Of a stretch of 64,000 nt of DNA, positions 43,751 through 51,654 are shown one piece after another. The notes beneath the pieces were generated by a model. It was not told the DNA's origin and searched no databases. It saw nothing but the letters and a program-made list of their open reading frames with translations. Every line of letters begins with the position of its first letter. The first letter of the stretch is position 1. The position numbers and the translations under genes are program-made. Where the stretch lies: contig PMSN01000011.1 of NCBI GenBank assembly GCA_003167555.1, positions 558,001 through 622,000 of the forward strand, written 5' to 3'. The stretch comes from Spartobacteria bacterium (GTDB lineage: Bacteria > Verrucomicrobiota > Verrucomicrobiia > Chthoniobacterales > UBA10450).

Positions 43751-44148
43751 AATCGCTCCTCCAATCGCGCGACAGGCTTGGCGACGACGGCCAGACCGAT
43801 GACCACGAGCGCGATGCCGCACCAGCGCCGGGCCGAGATTATTTCGCCCAGAAAAATCCAGCAACTCAGCGGCACCAGCACATCGACCACGCGCGAGAGA
43901 GGGAAAGCGACGGTGAGCGGGATGTATTTGAGGACGTAAAGCCAGCTCAGGAAGCTCGCGATCACGAAAAGAATTCCCCACCACACGAGCGGCGAAGCGA
44001 GGCTATTGATGCCGGTCCACGACCAGGCAGTCGCACTCGCCGTTTCGGTGGCGCCGCGCTTCAGAAGCAGCTCGGAGACGAGCACGCAAAGAACGCTCAG
44101 CGCCAGTTGCAGCCGCGGGCTACGCCATCCCGAAGGTTGGTTCTCCAT
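43747..44148 (-). CDS. Small EamA/SMR-like membrane protein (first half of a pair)
   Basis: 133 aa with four helices (LQLALSVLCVLVSELLLKRG, LVWWGILFVIASFLSWLYVL, VAFPLSRVVDVLVPLSCWIF, WCGIALVVIGLAVVAKP). SELLLKRGA parallels GQLFLKRAM of its partner and FLGEIIS parallels LREKLT. The two short genes are thus related and overlap by GTGA, as in ArnE/ArnF-type or paired SMR transporters. It lies 13 nt downstream of the FemAB-like gene on the same strand, so the three may be one operon concerned with envelope lipids or peptidoglycan. Confidence 0.78.
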   Translation of the reverse strand: MENQPSGWRSPRLQLALSVLCVLVSELLLKRGATETASATAWSWTGINSLASPLVWWGILFVIASFLSWLYVLKYIPLTVAFPLSRVVDVLVPLSCWIFLGEIISARRWCGIALVVIGLAVVAKPVARLEERL

Positions 44149-44161
44149 GGAGTCTGATTTT

Positions 44162-45325
44162 CTAAGCGAGCAATTGGTCCGCGTTTCGAAAACGTTTCAA
44201 AACTTTATCGTGCCGGGTGGGCTCGAGAAATTTTAGAGCGGGCCGGAAGATTGGGTTAAGCCAGGCGGAGGTGTGTTGCACGTAAAGATCGAGCGGATAC
44301 AGATCGCAGCCGAGGTGAAGTTTCGGATGATAATTCAGCGGGCTGCTCCGATAACGCTCCAGGCCCTGGGCAAGAGCCCAGCGGATGATGTCGCGAAAGG
44401 TGTAGAAATAAAGATGGAGATCCAGCGCCACGCGGTAGTCGAGGCCGAGGTAATCGTCATAGATGGTCCCGTCGTGCACCAACGCAATGCTGAAAGCAAT
44501 CGCCTTTCCCTCCTGCCGCCAGAGAAAAAAACGCGCGCGGTCCGGCATGCGTCGACCCAACTCGCTTAGATATTTTTTCGTCAGGCGTTCGAACTTCAAA
44601 GGCGAGCGCTCATGCACCTGGAGATAGAGCGGATAAACTTCGTCGACGAACGGCGTGAGGTCGGTGAGGACTTCCACGCTGATCGGTGGCGCGGCTGCGA
44701 TCTTGCGGAATTTCCGCCGCAAATCTTTGCGCGTGGAACTGCCGAGCGTGCTGACGTAGTGCTCGAAGTCGGTGTAGTTCAGGAGCAGTTCCGTCATCGG
44801 CATGCTCGGCACTCGCGTGTAGCCGTGCGCGGAAAAATTGCGCATGGCTTGCCGGTATTTGGCGGGGAAATCTTTGAAGACGACCAGGGAAGCCTTCGAT
44901 CGGCGCGCGTAGGTCTTGAGAGTCGCGAAGAGCGCGTCGGCCACCCAGGCTTCGTCTACAGGTGCGCACGCTCCCAGATGACCTTCGCCCGCGGCGTTGC
45001 CGGCCATCAGGACACGCATCGTGAGGAAACGCGGGAAACGGCGCCGGATTAATTCGACCGCGCCGCGTAATGCGGGGATACCTTCGACCAGATTTTGCTG
45101 GACGAAGAAGATTGGTTGGACCGCGCGAACTTTTCCCGCGCCATCTTCGAGCACGAGATAGTGATGCTCGAAGTTTGAATCGAGCGTTTGCTCAACGATC
45201 TCGTAGAACCGGTGGTCCTTGCTCTTGCCGGCGAATGCCTTTGGCCAAGCGTCGAGATTTTGCAGATCGGCAAGGGAAAGGACGCGCGCGATGCCCGAAG
45301 AAAAAGGAATGGTCTGGCGCGGCAT
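44162..45325 (-). CDS. FemAB/GNAT-like acyltransferase family protein
   Basis: 387 aa from ATG 45325 (MPRQTIPFSSGIARVL). An ATG 105 nt upstream would translate the AACGTCC repeat and is rejected. The C-terminal half has the FemAB_like/Acetyltransf_6 features (DLRRKFRKIAAAPP, FFLWRQEGKAIAFSIALVHD, TIYDDYLGLDYRVALDLHLY, YHPKLHLGCDLYPLDLYV). The family transfers amino acids or acyl groups to peptidoglycan precursors or other acceptors, in the cytoplasm. The two EamA halves downstream would suit a lipid-linked substrate, which is inference. Confidence 0.78.
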   Translation of the reverse strand: MPRQTIPFSSGIARVLSLADLQNLDAWPKAFAGKSKDHRFYEIVEQTLDSNFEHHYLVLEDGAGKVRAVQPIFFVQQNLVEGIPALRGAVELIRRRFPRFLTMRVLMAGNAAGEGHLGACAPVDEAWVADALFATLKTYARRSKASLVVFKDFPAKYRQAMRNFSAHGYTRVPSMPMTELLLNYTDFEHYVSTLGSSTRKDLRRKFRKIAAAPPISVEVLTDLTPFVDEVYPLYLQVHERSPLKFERLTKKYLSELGRRMPDRARFFLWRQEGKAIAFSIALVHDGTIYDDYLGLDYRVALDLHLYFYTFRDIIRWALAQGLERYRSSPLNYHPKLHLGCDLYPLDLYVQHTSAWLNPIFRPALKFLEPTRHDKVLKRFRNADQLLA

Positions 45326-45335
45326 GAAGGAAGGC

Positions 45336-45380
45336 AGAAGAAAACGTCCAACGCTCAACGTCCAACGTCCAACGTTCAAC
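45336..45380. repeat. GAAGAAAACGTCCAACGCTC-type short repeat (copy 3)
   Basis: AGAAGAAAACGTCCAACGCTC followed by CAACGTC units. Same unit as at 10922 and 11401, but here without a four-helix-bundle gene beside it. Confidence 0.7.
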
Positions 45381-45391
45381 TGGAGAAGTTC

Positions 45392-45469
45392 CTGTAGCCG
45401 CTTCGCTATGCGAAGCGTGAGATTCGGCAACGTCGCGGGAGAACGCTTCGCACAGCGAAGCGGCTACAG
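45392..45469. repeat. Palindrome, CTGTAGCCGCTTCGC family, supplying the MscS stop codon
   Basis: Outer arms CTGTAGCCGCTTCGC and GCGAAGCGGCTACAG pair perfectly; inner TATGCGAAGCG and CGCTTCGCACAG. The CTA at 45464-45466 is the minus-strand TAG of the MscS-type gene. Confidence 0.8.
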
Positions 45470-46555
45470 CGGGTTCTCCGCTTTCAGCGCGCCGCTGCGG
45501 ATGTGCAGATCGCGTTGCGGGAAGGGAATCTCGATACCGGCTTCGCGAAATTTTTCTTCGATCGCGAAATTGAGATCGCTCTTGAACCGGCTCGGCCGAT
45601 GGCTCATCTCGCTGCTCCAGACGACCAGCTCGAATTCGATCGAGCTTTCGCCAAATTGTTTCAGGAAAACGCTCGGTGCCGGGTTCTGCAGGACATGCGG
45701 ATTCGATGCGCCGGCCGCGATGAGCGCGTTGCGGACTTTGTTCACGTCGCTTCCATACGCGACGCCGACCGGGACGCGAAAGCGGACGCGGGGATCGCCA
45801 TACGTCCAGTTCGTCACGGGCGAGTCGATGAATTTCGTGTTGGGCACGATCATGGCGATGTTGTCGTTCGTCCGGATCACCGTGCTGCGGGCGCGAATCA
45901 ATTCCACCTGACCGGCCACGCCCGCGACCTCGACGCGGTCGCCGATGGTGATCGGTCGTTCGGCCAGGATGACGAGACCGCTGATGAAATTACTCGCGAT
46001 ATTTTGCAATCCGAAGCCGACACCGACGCCGACCGCGCCGGCGAAAACCGTGAGCGCGCCGAGATGAATGCCGGTGTTCTCGAGCACGATGAAGATGCCG
46101 ACGACCAGGACGAGGTTGCTGACGATCTGGGCGATCGCGTATTGCAAAGCGCGATCCAGCCCGCTTTTGACGAGGACGCGATTGAAAAGAAAACGCTTCG
46201 TGCGCGACGAAACCCAGAAGACCGCGATGAGCAGCCCGATGAGGAGGAAGATCTGGACGAGGCTGAGCGCCACGCCCGGCATTGGTGCGGTCCAAAGGAG
46301 GGGAATGCCGGCGGCGTTGACCGCGTTGACGGTGAAGAAGACCAGTGCCGAGAGGCTCAGGATCGTGGTGACGATCGCGATGAAATTAGTGTCGAGCTTA
46401 AAGCGGGCGAAGAAACGCCGGACCGTTTCACTTTGGAGAACGCGCGCCACGAGAAGGCCCGCTGCGAAAAGCGCGCTGAAGGCGACGAGACCGAGGAACG
46501 ACACGTAATGCCCCGCCACATAAAAGAGCGGTCTTTCGAGCAGGCCGAAATTCAT
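45464..46555 (-). CDS. MscS-type mechanosensitive channel
   Basis: 363 aa from ATG 46555 (MNFGLLERPLFYVAGHYV). Five predicted helices; the last is the pore helix TVFAGAVGVGVGFGLQNIAS, rich in Gly/Ala and followed by NFISGLVILAERPITIGDRV, the MscS signature. The cytoplasmic beta domain and the vestibule (VPNTKFIDSPVTNWTYGD) are present. It is larger than E. coli MscS (286 aa), with two extra N-terminal helices. It opens under membrane tension to release osmolytes. The stop codon is part of a palindromic element. A terminator for acpP lies upstream of it. Confidence 0.88.
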   Translation of the reverse strand: MNFGLLERPLFYVAGHYVSFLGLVAFSALFAAGLLVARVLQSETVRRFFARFKLDTNFIAIVTTILSLSALVFFTVNAVNAAGIPLLWTAPMPGVALSLVQIFLLIGLLIAVFWVSSRTKRFLFNRVLVKSGLDRALQYAIAQIVSNLVLVVGIFIVLENTGIHLGALTVFAGAVGVGVGFGLQNIASNFISGLVILAERPITIGDRVEVAGVAGQVELIRARSTVIRTNDNIAMIVPNTKFIDSPVTNWTYGDPRVRFRVPVGVAYGSDVNKVRNALIAAGASNPHVLQNPAPSVFLKQFGESSIEFELVVWSSEMSHRPSRFKSDLNFAIEEKFREAGIEIPFPQRDLHIRSGALKAENPL

Positions 46556-46594
46556 CGTTTCAGTCTGGGCGGGTTGCCCCCGTCTGCAACCGGG

Positions 46595-46622
46595 AAACAA
46601 AAAAACACGGCCGCAGCCGTGT
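46595..46622 (-). terminator. Rho-independent terminator downstream of acpP
   Basis: Read on the minus strand: ACACGGC TGCG GCCGTGT, then TTTTTTGTTT. The 7-bp stem with a 4-nt loop lies about 60 nt after the acpP stop. Confidence 0.85.
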
Positions 46623-46650
46623 CTCTTTGCATTGTCAGCGTCTTGCGCTG

Positions 46651-46680
46651 AAGCGGACGCAGCAGCGCGGCGTCCCTACC
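46651..46680. repeat. Half-element of the GTAGGGACG palindrome family
   Basis: AGCGGACGCAGCAGCGCGGC then GTCCCTACC matches the right half of the element at 43311. It abuts the acpP stop codon. Confidence 0.6.
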
Positions 46681-46682
46681 GA

Positions 46683-46931
46683 TTACTGCTTCGAAGATTT
46701 CTCTTCGATGTACTTCACCACATCGCCCACGGTCTGAAGCTTCTCAGCGTCTTCATCCGGGACTTCGACCGAAAATTCCTCCTCGAAAGCCATCACCAGC
46801 TCCACGATATCGAGCGAGTCCGCGCCCAAATCCTCGATGAACGACGCCGTGGGCGTGACCTGTTCCGGGTTCACGCCGAGCTGCTCGACGATGATGTCTT
46901 TCACCTTCTCTTCAATTGATTTGTCGGCCAT
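46683..46931 (-). CDS. acpP: Acyl carrier protein
   Basis: 82 aa, very acidic. Ser39 in [11 protein letters not shown] is the 4'-phosphopantetheine attachment site. Length and sequence ([20 protein letters not shown]) match AcpP of type II fatty-acid synthesis. It stands alone here, without fabD/G/F neighbours, and ends in its own terminator. The start ATG at 46931 follows GGAGAAG at a normal distance on the minus strand. The 168 bp upstream, up to the divergent gene at 47100, contain no other gene. Confidence 0.96.
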   Translation of the reverse strand: MADKSIEEKVKDIIVEQLGVNPEQVTPTASFIEDLGADSLDIVELVMAFEEEFSVEVPDEDAEKLQTVGDVVKYIEEKSSKQ

Positions 46932-47099
46932 AAAACTTCTCCGTTCGCGTTGGGTTGAGGGGGCAGTCTTTAATCCATCCCCGGCAAGGATGGCAAGTAA
47001 ATGAATTAGCGATCTTGTCAATCAATTTTCAGGTAAACCCAAGCACCGTCGCCCGTTCCGGCAGTTTACTTCGCGGGCGCTTGAGGTAAGAGAGAATGG

Positions 47100-48635
47100 A
47101 TGCCGCCTGAGACCACACCGGCCGATTTGCTCGACCTGAAACTTTTGCCCGCCTGGGTGAATGAGCCCGCGCGCCCGAACGATTACGCCAATTTCGAGGG
47201 GGAGGAGGAACAGTCGCCCCGGCGCAGCGGCGGCGGGCCCAACCGTAATCGCGATCGCGACCGGCGCGCTCCGCGTGCGCGTGACAAAGGCGGCCCGCGT
47301 TCACGCGATGATCGCCCTCGGCGCCCACGCCCGGAGCGGAGCGAAGGGCCGCGCGAAAATGACCGTCACCGCGAACGCGAGAGAGAGGAGCCGATCAAGC
47401 CCATCGCGGTCACGGTTCGGTTCCTGCCGCACGCGCCCGCTCTCCACAATGTCATAGCGCAAATCAAGGAAGGCTCGGTCGCCTATTCTGTTTTCGCGCT
47501 CGCCCGTCTTTTCCTCGAAAAGCCGGAGCGCTACGATGTTCGCCTGACCACCCCGGAAGAATCGCCTCTGCATCAACTGGGTGAAACGGGCGCGGTCGCG
47601 TCCGATCGCCGCATTCTGGAGAGCAGCGCATTTGCCAGCACGCGTGACGATTTTTATGCGGTCGAAGTTACGCAGACCGAGCCCATCAAGGGAAATTTCA
47701 CGAACGTCGCCCGCTGCCGGCTCAGCGGCACGTTGCTGGGTCCGACCAATCATCACAACTATCAGCCGCAGTTGCGCAACCTTTACGAAGCGCGTTTTAG
47801 CCGCCGGATGAGCTTCGCCGATTACCAGAAGCAGATCGATGTGGTGAGCGACCCGGCGGTAGTGGAGGAATGGAAAGAACAGGCGCGGAGCGTTACGACG
47901 TACTCCACCAAGAACGTTGAGCCGCCGATCACCTTCGCGAATGCCGCCGAGGCCGAGCGGCATTTTCGGCAAACGCATCTGCCCACTTTGTTGCGCAGCG
48001 CCCATGAGCTGACGATCGATGGCGTCTTGAGCCGGCGCCTGCCCGACCGCGCCCTGGGGCGCGCGATTGAAGACGCCTGGTCGGCGGAAACCCGATCGCC
48101 TTCGAAGATGATGCAGGAACTGGCGGCCGCGTTGAGGCAGGCAGCCCTGGTTATTTTCCGGCATCGCCGTGGGATGCTTTTCGTCTCACCGATTCGATTG
48201 CGGACGTTTGGCCACGAGAGCGCGGGCGTGTCCGCTTCGATCAACGGCATTCTGGAGAAAGTAGCCGCCGCTCCCGGCATCCATCGCAAGCAATTGGCGG
48301 AGCAGTTGGCTCCCGCCGGCGCGGAACCAGCCGATCTCGAGAAAGCGAAGCTGGCCCTGGCGTCCGATCTGCACTGGCTGGTGAGCGAAGGTTACGTCAT
48401 CGAGTTCAACGACGGCTCACTCGACCTGCCCCGCGCCAAACCGCCTCCGGCACAGAATCCGGCGGAAGAAAAACCAGCCGCCGCGGCAGATGCGCCTAAC
48501 GAATCAAGCGCGCCGGTCCAGCCGATTGAAGAAAGATCAGACGAATCTGTGCCGGAAAAAGAAGAAACCGAAATCCCTGCAGTGCAGTCGCCGGTTGAAG
48601 CAATCAGCGAGCCGGCGGATGCCCCCACGGTTTAG
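47100..48635 (+). CDS. Arg-rich conserved hypothetical protein
   Basis: 511 aa. Residues 45-100 form an Arg/Asp/Pro-rich, probably disordered and nucleic-acid-binding tract (NRDRDRRAPRARDKGGPR). A folded region follows from about 105 (VTVRFLPHAPALHNVIAQIK, FALARLFLEKPERYDVRLTT, RLSGTLLGPTNHHNYQP) to about 430. The final 85 residues are Pro/Glu/Ala-rich. A winged-helix-like part may lie at about 380-440 (ILEKVAAAPGIHRKQLAEQL). I recall it only as an uncharacterised protein of Verrucomicrobiota and related phyla; function unknown. The basic tract suggests RNA or ribosome association. Confidence 0.7.
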   Translation: MPPETTPADLLDLKLLPAWVNEPARPNDYANFEGEEEQSPRRSGGGPNRNRDRDRRAPRARDKGGPRSRDDRPRRPRPERSEGPRENDRHREREREEPIKPIAVTVRFLPHAPALHNVIAQIKEGSVAYSVFALARLFLEKPERYDVRLTTPEESPLHQLGETGAVASDRRILESSAFASTRDDFYAVEVTQTEPIKGNFTNVARCRLSGTLLGPTNHHNYQPQLRNLYEARFSRRMSFADYQKQIDVVSDPAVVEEWKEQARSVTTYSTKNVEPPITFANAAEAERHFRQTHLPTLLRSAHELTIDGVLSRRLPDRALGRAIEDAWSAETRSPSKMMQELAAALRQAALVIFRHRRGMLFVSPIRLRTFGHESAGVSASINGILEKVAAAPGIHRKQLAEQLAPAGAEPADLEKAKLALASDLHWLVSEGYVIEFNDGSLDLPRAKPPPAQNPAEEKPAAAADAPNESSAPVQPIEERSDESVPEKEETEIPAVQSPVEAISEPADAPTV

Positions 48636-48645
48636 GGTGAAAAGC

Positions 48646-48800
48646 TGTCATCCCGAGCCGCGCAGACGGCGAGGGACCTCGCCCATGCAATTTGCGTTAT
48701 CTCAAAACAGGAGGCGTGACCTGACATAGGTGCCTGATGTAGCGCGAAAGCGATGGAGCGATTGCGAGGTCCCTCGCCGTCTGCGCGGCTCGGGATGACA
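48646..48800. repeat. Intergenic palindrome, TCATCCCGAG-type, long loop
   Basis: TGTCATCCCGAGCCGCGCAG...GGGACCTCGC and GCGAGGTCCCTCGCCGTCTG...GGGATGACA: near-perfect arms of about 38 nt around an 80-nt loop. It fills the convergent gap to rpmB. Confidence 0.8.
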
Positions 48801-48830
48801 CCGAAATGATCCGTTGCAGCAGATCGCGAA

Positions 48831-49100
48831 TTACGCCGGCACCAGCCCGGCCTTCTTCAACGTGGCGTAGGCGCCGTTCTTGTTCAGCGTCTTCATCCCG
48901 CGGGCGGTGACGCGGATGCGCACAAACTTCTTCAGCTCCGGCACCCAGATGCGGCGCTCGTGCAAATTGGGGCCGAAAGTGCGCGGAACGTTCTTGGTCA
49001 CGTGCCGGCCCACGCCGCCTTTTTTCTTCGCCATGCCCCGGCGGTGAATTACACTGCCGCGCGTGACTTTTGATCCTGTGATACTGCAAACTTTTGACAT
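48831..49100 (-). CDS. rpmB: 50S ribosomal protein L28
   Basis: 89 aa from ATG 49100 (MSKVCSITGSKVTRG). The bL28 core is complete: CxxTG near the N-terminus, KKKGGVGRHVTKNVPRTFGP, NLHERRIWVPELKKFVRIRV, and a basic C-terminus ending KAGLVPA. A structural component of the large subunit. The zinc CxxC pair found in some L28 proteins is absent (a single Cys in SKVCSITG). It stands alone, not with rpmG. Confidence 0.95.
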   Translation of the reverse strand: MSKVCSITGSKVTRGSVIHRRGMAKKKGGVGRHVTKNVPRTFGPNLHERRIWVPELKKFVRIRVTARGMKTLNKNGAYATLKKAGLVPA

Positions 49101-49297
49101 AACGAGCCTCGAAGAGTGCGTAAGCTGGCGCGCCCGCCCCGATGGGTCAAGCGAATCTTCCACTCGCGAATAGGCTTGCTCGCGAAAGCTTTCGGAGTTC
49201 GGAGTTGAACGTTAACCGCGCACGAGAGTCAAAGATACTTCACGCCGCGATCCTTATTCGCTAAGTCATTAAGTCGCCAGATCGCTAATTGCCCAAA
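49101..49297. other. Divergent intergenic region with short-motif array
   Basis: 197 bp between rpmB and the Gfo/Idh gene. It should hold both promoters. At 49255-49290 there is a loose array of CTAAGTCATTAAGTCGCCAG-type motifs, comparable in style to the GGAGTA and AACGCC arrays elsewhere in the window. No gene seen. Confidence 0.45.
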
Positions 49298-50338
49298 ATG
49301 AGCCGGACGAATCACCAGAAATTGCGGGTCGGAATCATCGGCGCGGGCGACATCGTGAAAAAACGCCACCTGCCGGGGCTGCAAAAGCATTCCGAGGTCG
49401 AGATCATGGCGGTCTCGAATTCCACCTACGAAAGCGCGGAGAAATTCTGCCAGGAAAATGTGCCGCACGCCACGCCGATGCAGAATTGGGCCGACCTCCT
49501 CGCGATCCCGGATATCGACATCATCTGGATCGGCACGCCGCCGTATATGCATTCGGCCATCACCATCTCCGCGCTGGAAGCGGGCAAACACGTCTTCTGC
49601 CAAGCCCGGATGTGCATGGACCTCGCGGAGGCGGAAGAAATGCGCGCGGCGTCGAAGCGATTCCCCGAGCTGGTCACGATGCTTTGCCCGCCGCCCTTCG
49701 GATTGCGCGGCGATCTGCTCGTGAAGAAATTGCTCGCCGAAAATTATCTCGGCCGCCCGCATCACCTCCGCCTGCAATGTTTCACCGGCGCTTATTTGAA
49801 CCCCGACACTCCGGCGCATTGGCGGCAGCGGATCGAGATCAGCGGCTTGAATATTCTGGCCCTCGGCATCTACGTCGAAGTCCTCCAGCGCTGGTTCGGC
49901 GAGATCACCGGCGTTTTCGCCCGCGGGAAAATCCTGCACGCCATCCGGCAAGGCTACGAAGTCATCGTGCCGGACATGGTCACGATCCTGTGCAAATTTG
50001 CCAACGGCGCCGAGGGCGTCCTCGAGTTCAGCGGCATCAACGCGCTCGCTTCCGGCGATCGTCTCGAGGTCTACGGCGAAGCCGGCACGATGACCTATGA
50101 CTTCGGCACCGACACCTTGAATGCCGGTCGCGCCGGCGATCGCGCTTTGCATGCGATGGAAATAACTCCGGAGCTCGAAGGCGGCTGGCACGTCGAGGAC
50201 GATTTCATCGCCGCCGTGAAATCGAAAGGCCGGGTTCGCCCGCACCCCGATTTCGAAGACGGCGTTAGTTACATGCGCGTCGTGCAAGCCGTCGCCGATT
50301 CCCGCGCGCGCAACGAGTGGGTCGAAATCAAGCACTAA
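49298..50338 (+). CDS. Gfo/Idh/MocA family oxidoreductase
   Basis: 346 aa from ATG 49298 (MSRTNHQKLRVGIIGAGD); a TTG 9 nt upstream is possible. The Rossmann motif VGIIGAGDI is at residues 10-18. The second half is the GFO_IDH_MocA C-terminal beta-sheet domain (GVLEFSGINALASGDRLEVY). The EKP motif of the family is replaced by GKHVFCQARMCM, so the usual Lys-Pro is lost. Members oxidise or epimerise sugars and cyclitols with NAD(P). The altered motif leaves the substrate open. Several Cys lie near the active site. It is the last ordinary gene before the cassette array. Confidence 0.85.
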   Translation: MSRTNHQKLRVGIIGAGDIVKKRHLPGLQKHSEVEIMAVSNSTYESAEKFCQENVPHATPMQNWADLLAIPDIDIIWIGTPPYMHSAITISALEAGKHVFCQARMCMDLAEAEEMRAASKRFPELVTMLCPPPFGLRGDLLVKKLLAENYLGRPHHLRLQCFTGAYLNPDTPAHWRQRIEISGLNILALGIYVEVLQRWFGEITGVFARGKILHAIRQGYEVIVPDMVTILCKFANGAEGVLEFSGINALASGDRLEVYGEAGTMTYDFGTDTLNAGRAGDRALHAMEITPELEGGWHVEDDFIAAVKSKGRVRPHPDFEDGVSYMRVVQAVADSRARNEWVEIKH

Positions 50339-50344
50339 AGTTTC

Positions 50345-50420
50345 TGTAGCGGCGGTCTCTGACCGCCGAAGTTTGTAGCGGGCGTTGCTTGCAGCCCGAC
50401 ACGACGTCCGTGTCCAGGCT
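50345..50420. repeat. Intergenic repeats: TGTAGCGGCGGTC half-element and a second hairpin
   Basis: TGTAGCGGCGGTCTCTGACC is identical to the left arm at 6677. It is followed by TGTAGCGGGCGTTGCTTGCA and ACACGACGTCCGTGTCC, a small palindrome. Confidence 0.65.
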
Positions 50421-50494
50421 TGTATGTTTCCGGCATGCTGTGGTAATAATTAGCCGTGTTTCCTCCGCGGCTTCCCATCAATGTCCCCCGAAAT

Positions 50495-50519
50495 AGGCGG
50501 CCAAATGGCGCCTTTTTTT
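50495..50519 (+). terminator. Probable terminator before the cassette array
   Basis: AGGCGGCC AAAT GGCGCCT with one bulge, followed by seven T (50513-50519). It would isolate the cassette ORFs from transcription of the Gfo/Idh gene. Confidence 0.6.
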
Positions 50520-50552
50520 ACGTCATTATGACGTCCAATTCTCGTTAGATCT
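50520..50552 (+). other. Left boundary of the cassette array: palindrome plus GTTAGAT box
   Basis: ACGTCATTATGACGT (a perfect inverted repeat with a single central base) is followed at 50544-50550 by GTTAGAT in the context TTCTCGTTAGATCTATG. The same TTCTCGTTAG precedes the next cassette ORF at 51181. It may be the remnant R box of a first attC or of an attI-like site. Confidence 0.5.
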
Positions 50553-51068
50553 ATGAAGCGTCTTTCAGTGCTTGCGATGTTGTTCGCGATGTCGGTCGGC
50601 GAGGTTCTCGCAGATGCCCGCGTATCTCTCGGACGAAAACCGGTTTGGCCCGAGCCGCCTTTCACGCCCGAAAAACACACATATGCACAACGGTTGGTTA
50701 GTGGCCGCTTCGCGCTTGTCCGTGATCTACGTTCCATGGACCCGTCTGCGCGGGCCGCATTTCACAAGATGGTTCCGCGGCGACAGATAGCTGTTGGAAA
50801 CGAACCGTTTGGTGCAACTGACATCGTCGGCGACGCGCGTCCTCGAAGACTCCGGATCGCCGGCCACGATTCCGACTTATGGTTTGTCCTTTATGAGGTT
50901 GGCGCCGGCCCAAACCATGACGCAGTCTTGATTTTTCAGCGTCACGGCGCCCGCTGGCAGCAAGTCTTGGCGGCCATAGGCTACGTTGGAAGCGATGACT
51001 ACCCGAGCTTTCTGAGGGCTCTGAAAAGAGGCAAATTTCACGAGGTGTTCACTGATCTCAACCTATAG
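50553..51068 (+). CDS. Cassette ORF 1: small secreted hypothetical protein
   Basis: 171 aa. A signal peptide (KRLSVLAMLFAMSVGEVLA) is followed by a mature domain with LGRKPVWPEPPFTPEKHTYA, DIVGDARPRRLRIAGHDSDL and WFVLYEVGAGPNHDAVLIFQ. I do not recognise it. It starts 3 nt after a GTTAGAT box and ends one base before a RYYYAAC box, so the ORF fills its cassette. Codon use is less GC-biased than the flanking housekeeping genes. As is usual for integron cassettes it has no obvious promoter of its own. Confidence 0.65.
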   Translation: MKRLSVLAMLFAMSVGEVLADARVSLGRKPVWPEPPFTPEKHTYAQRLVSGRFALVRDLRSMDPSARAAFHKMVPRRQIAVGNEPFGATDIVGDARPRRLRIAGHDSDLWFVLYEVGAGPNHDAVLIFQRHGARWQQVLAAIGYVGSDDYPSFLRALKRGKFHEVFTDLNL

Positions 51069-51192
51069 ATCTAACCATGCGATGGAGCGAACGTCGGACC
51101 GCTCCGCGTCCACATTTTGAAATGACTTCCACACCCTCACTCCGAGCGACACGCGGTCTCGTCCGCCGTCGCTCATCTAATTCTCGTTAGGC
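51069..51192 (+). other. attC-like site 1
   Basis: 124-bp imperfect palindrome starting ATCTAAC and ending GTTAGGC. The 5' part (CTAACCATGCGATGGAGCGA) pairs with the reverse of the 3' part (CTAACGAGAATTAGATGAGC) through a shared GAGCGA...GCGGAC core. The same 5' end and the central TTTTGAAATGACTTC-like segment recur at 52355. These features match integron attC sites. Confidence 0.75.
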
Positions 51193-51198
51193 GTACGT

Positions 51199-51648
51199 AT
51201 GACCTTGTTCCGGCTTTGCATCTGCACGTCTATAGTTGTCTTTTCCGGGTGTGCCGGGTCGCCGGTTGTGAGGTTCGGTACCGTTCATGGAATTGATGTC
51301 ATTCCGACCACTCAGATCCATTACCGGCTCGGCACTCGATTCGGCTATCAACTAAATTTTTCCCGCGACGTCGGAGTTATTAAAGTCCGACAAGAAATGT
51401 TTCTGCCCGGCCCGGCGCGCTGGGCCATCGATCCGTCGTCTGACAAAACCCTCACTCGGCATGACGTGATACGTCAATCGCGCGACGGGAGTCTGAGAAT
51501 CCGACAATTCGAGTTAGCGGGCTACGGAGCGGGTGGTTGGTTCCGGTCGTCCTACAAAATTTCCCCTGGCGACCCCCAAGGCGCATACAAGATACGTCTC
51601 TGGCTAAATGGAAGGCCACCCAAAGAGTTTAATTTTCGGGTGGAATGA
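51199..51648 (+). CDS. Cassette ORF 2: putative small lipoprotein
   Basis: 149 aa. A short hydrophobic N-terminus ends in VVFSGCAG, a plausible lipobox with the acylated Cys at residue 18. The mature part (IHYRLGTRFGYQLNFSRDVG, GDPQGAYKIRLWLNGRPPKE) looks beta-rich, ending like an extracellular immunoglobulin-type strand. No family is recognised. It begins 7 nt after the GTTAGGC box and is followed by a degenerate attC-like site. No promoter seen. Confidence 0.62.
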   Translation: MTLFRLCICTSIVVFSGCAGSPVVRFGTVHGIDVIPTTQIHYRLGTRFGYQLNFSRDVGVIKVRQEMFLPGPARWAIDPSSDKTLTRHDVIRQSRDGSLRIRQFELAGYGAGGWFRSSYKISPGDPQGAYKIRLWLNGRPPKEFNFRVE

Positions 51649-51654
51649 GCCTAG

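Noticed and set aside
44162-45430. Longer start for the FemAB-like protein at 45430
   Set aside because: The extra 35 residues are translated from the AACGTCC repeat and a palindrome arm.
49101-49297. Possible tRNA or small RNA gene
   Set aside because: No cloverleaf arms or CCA-type end could be found.
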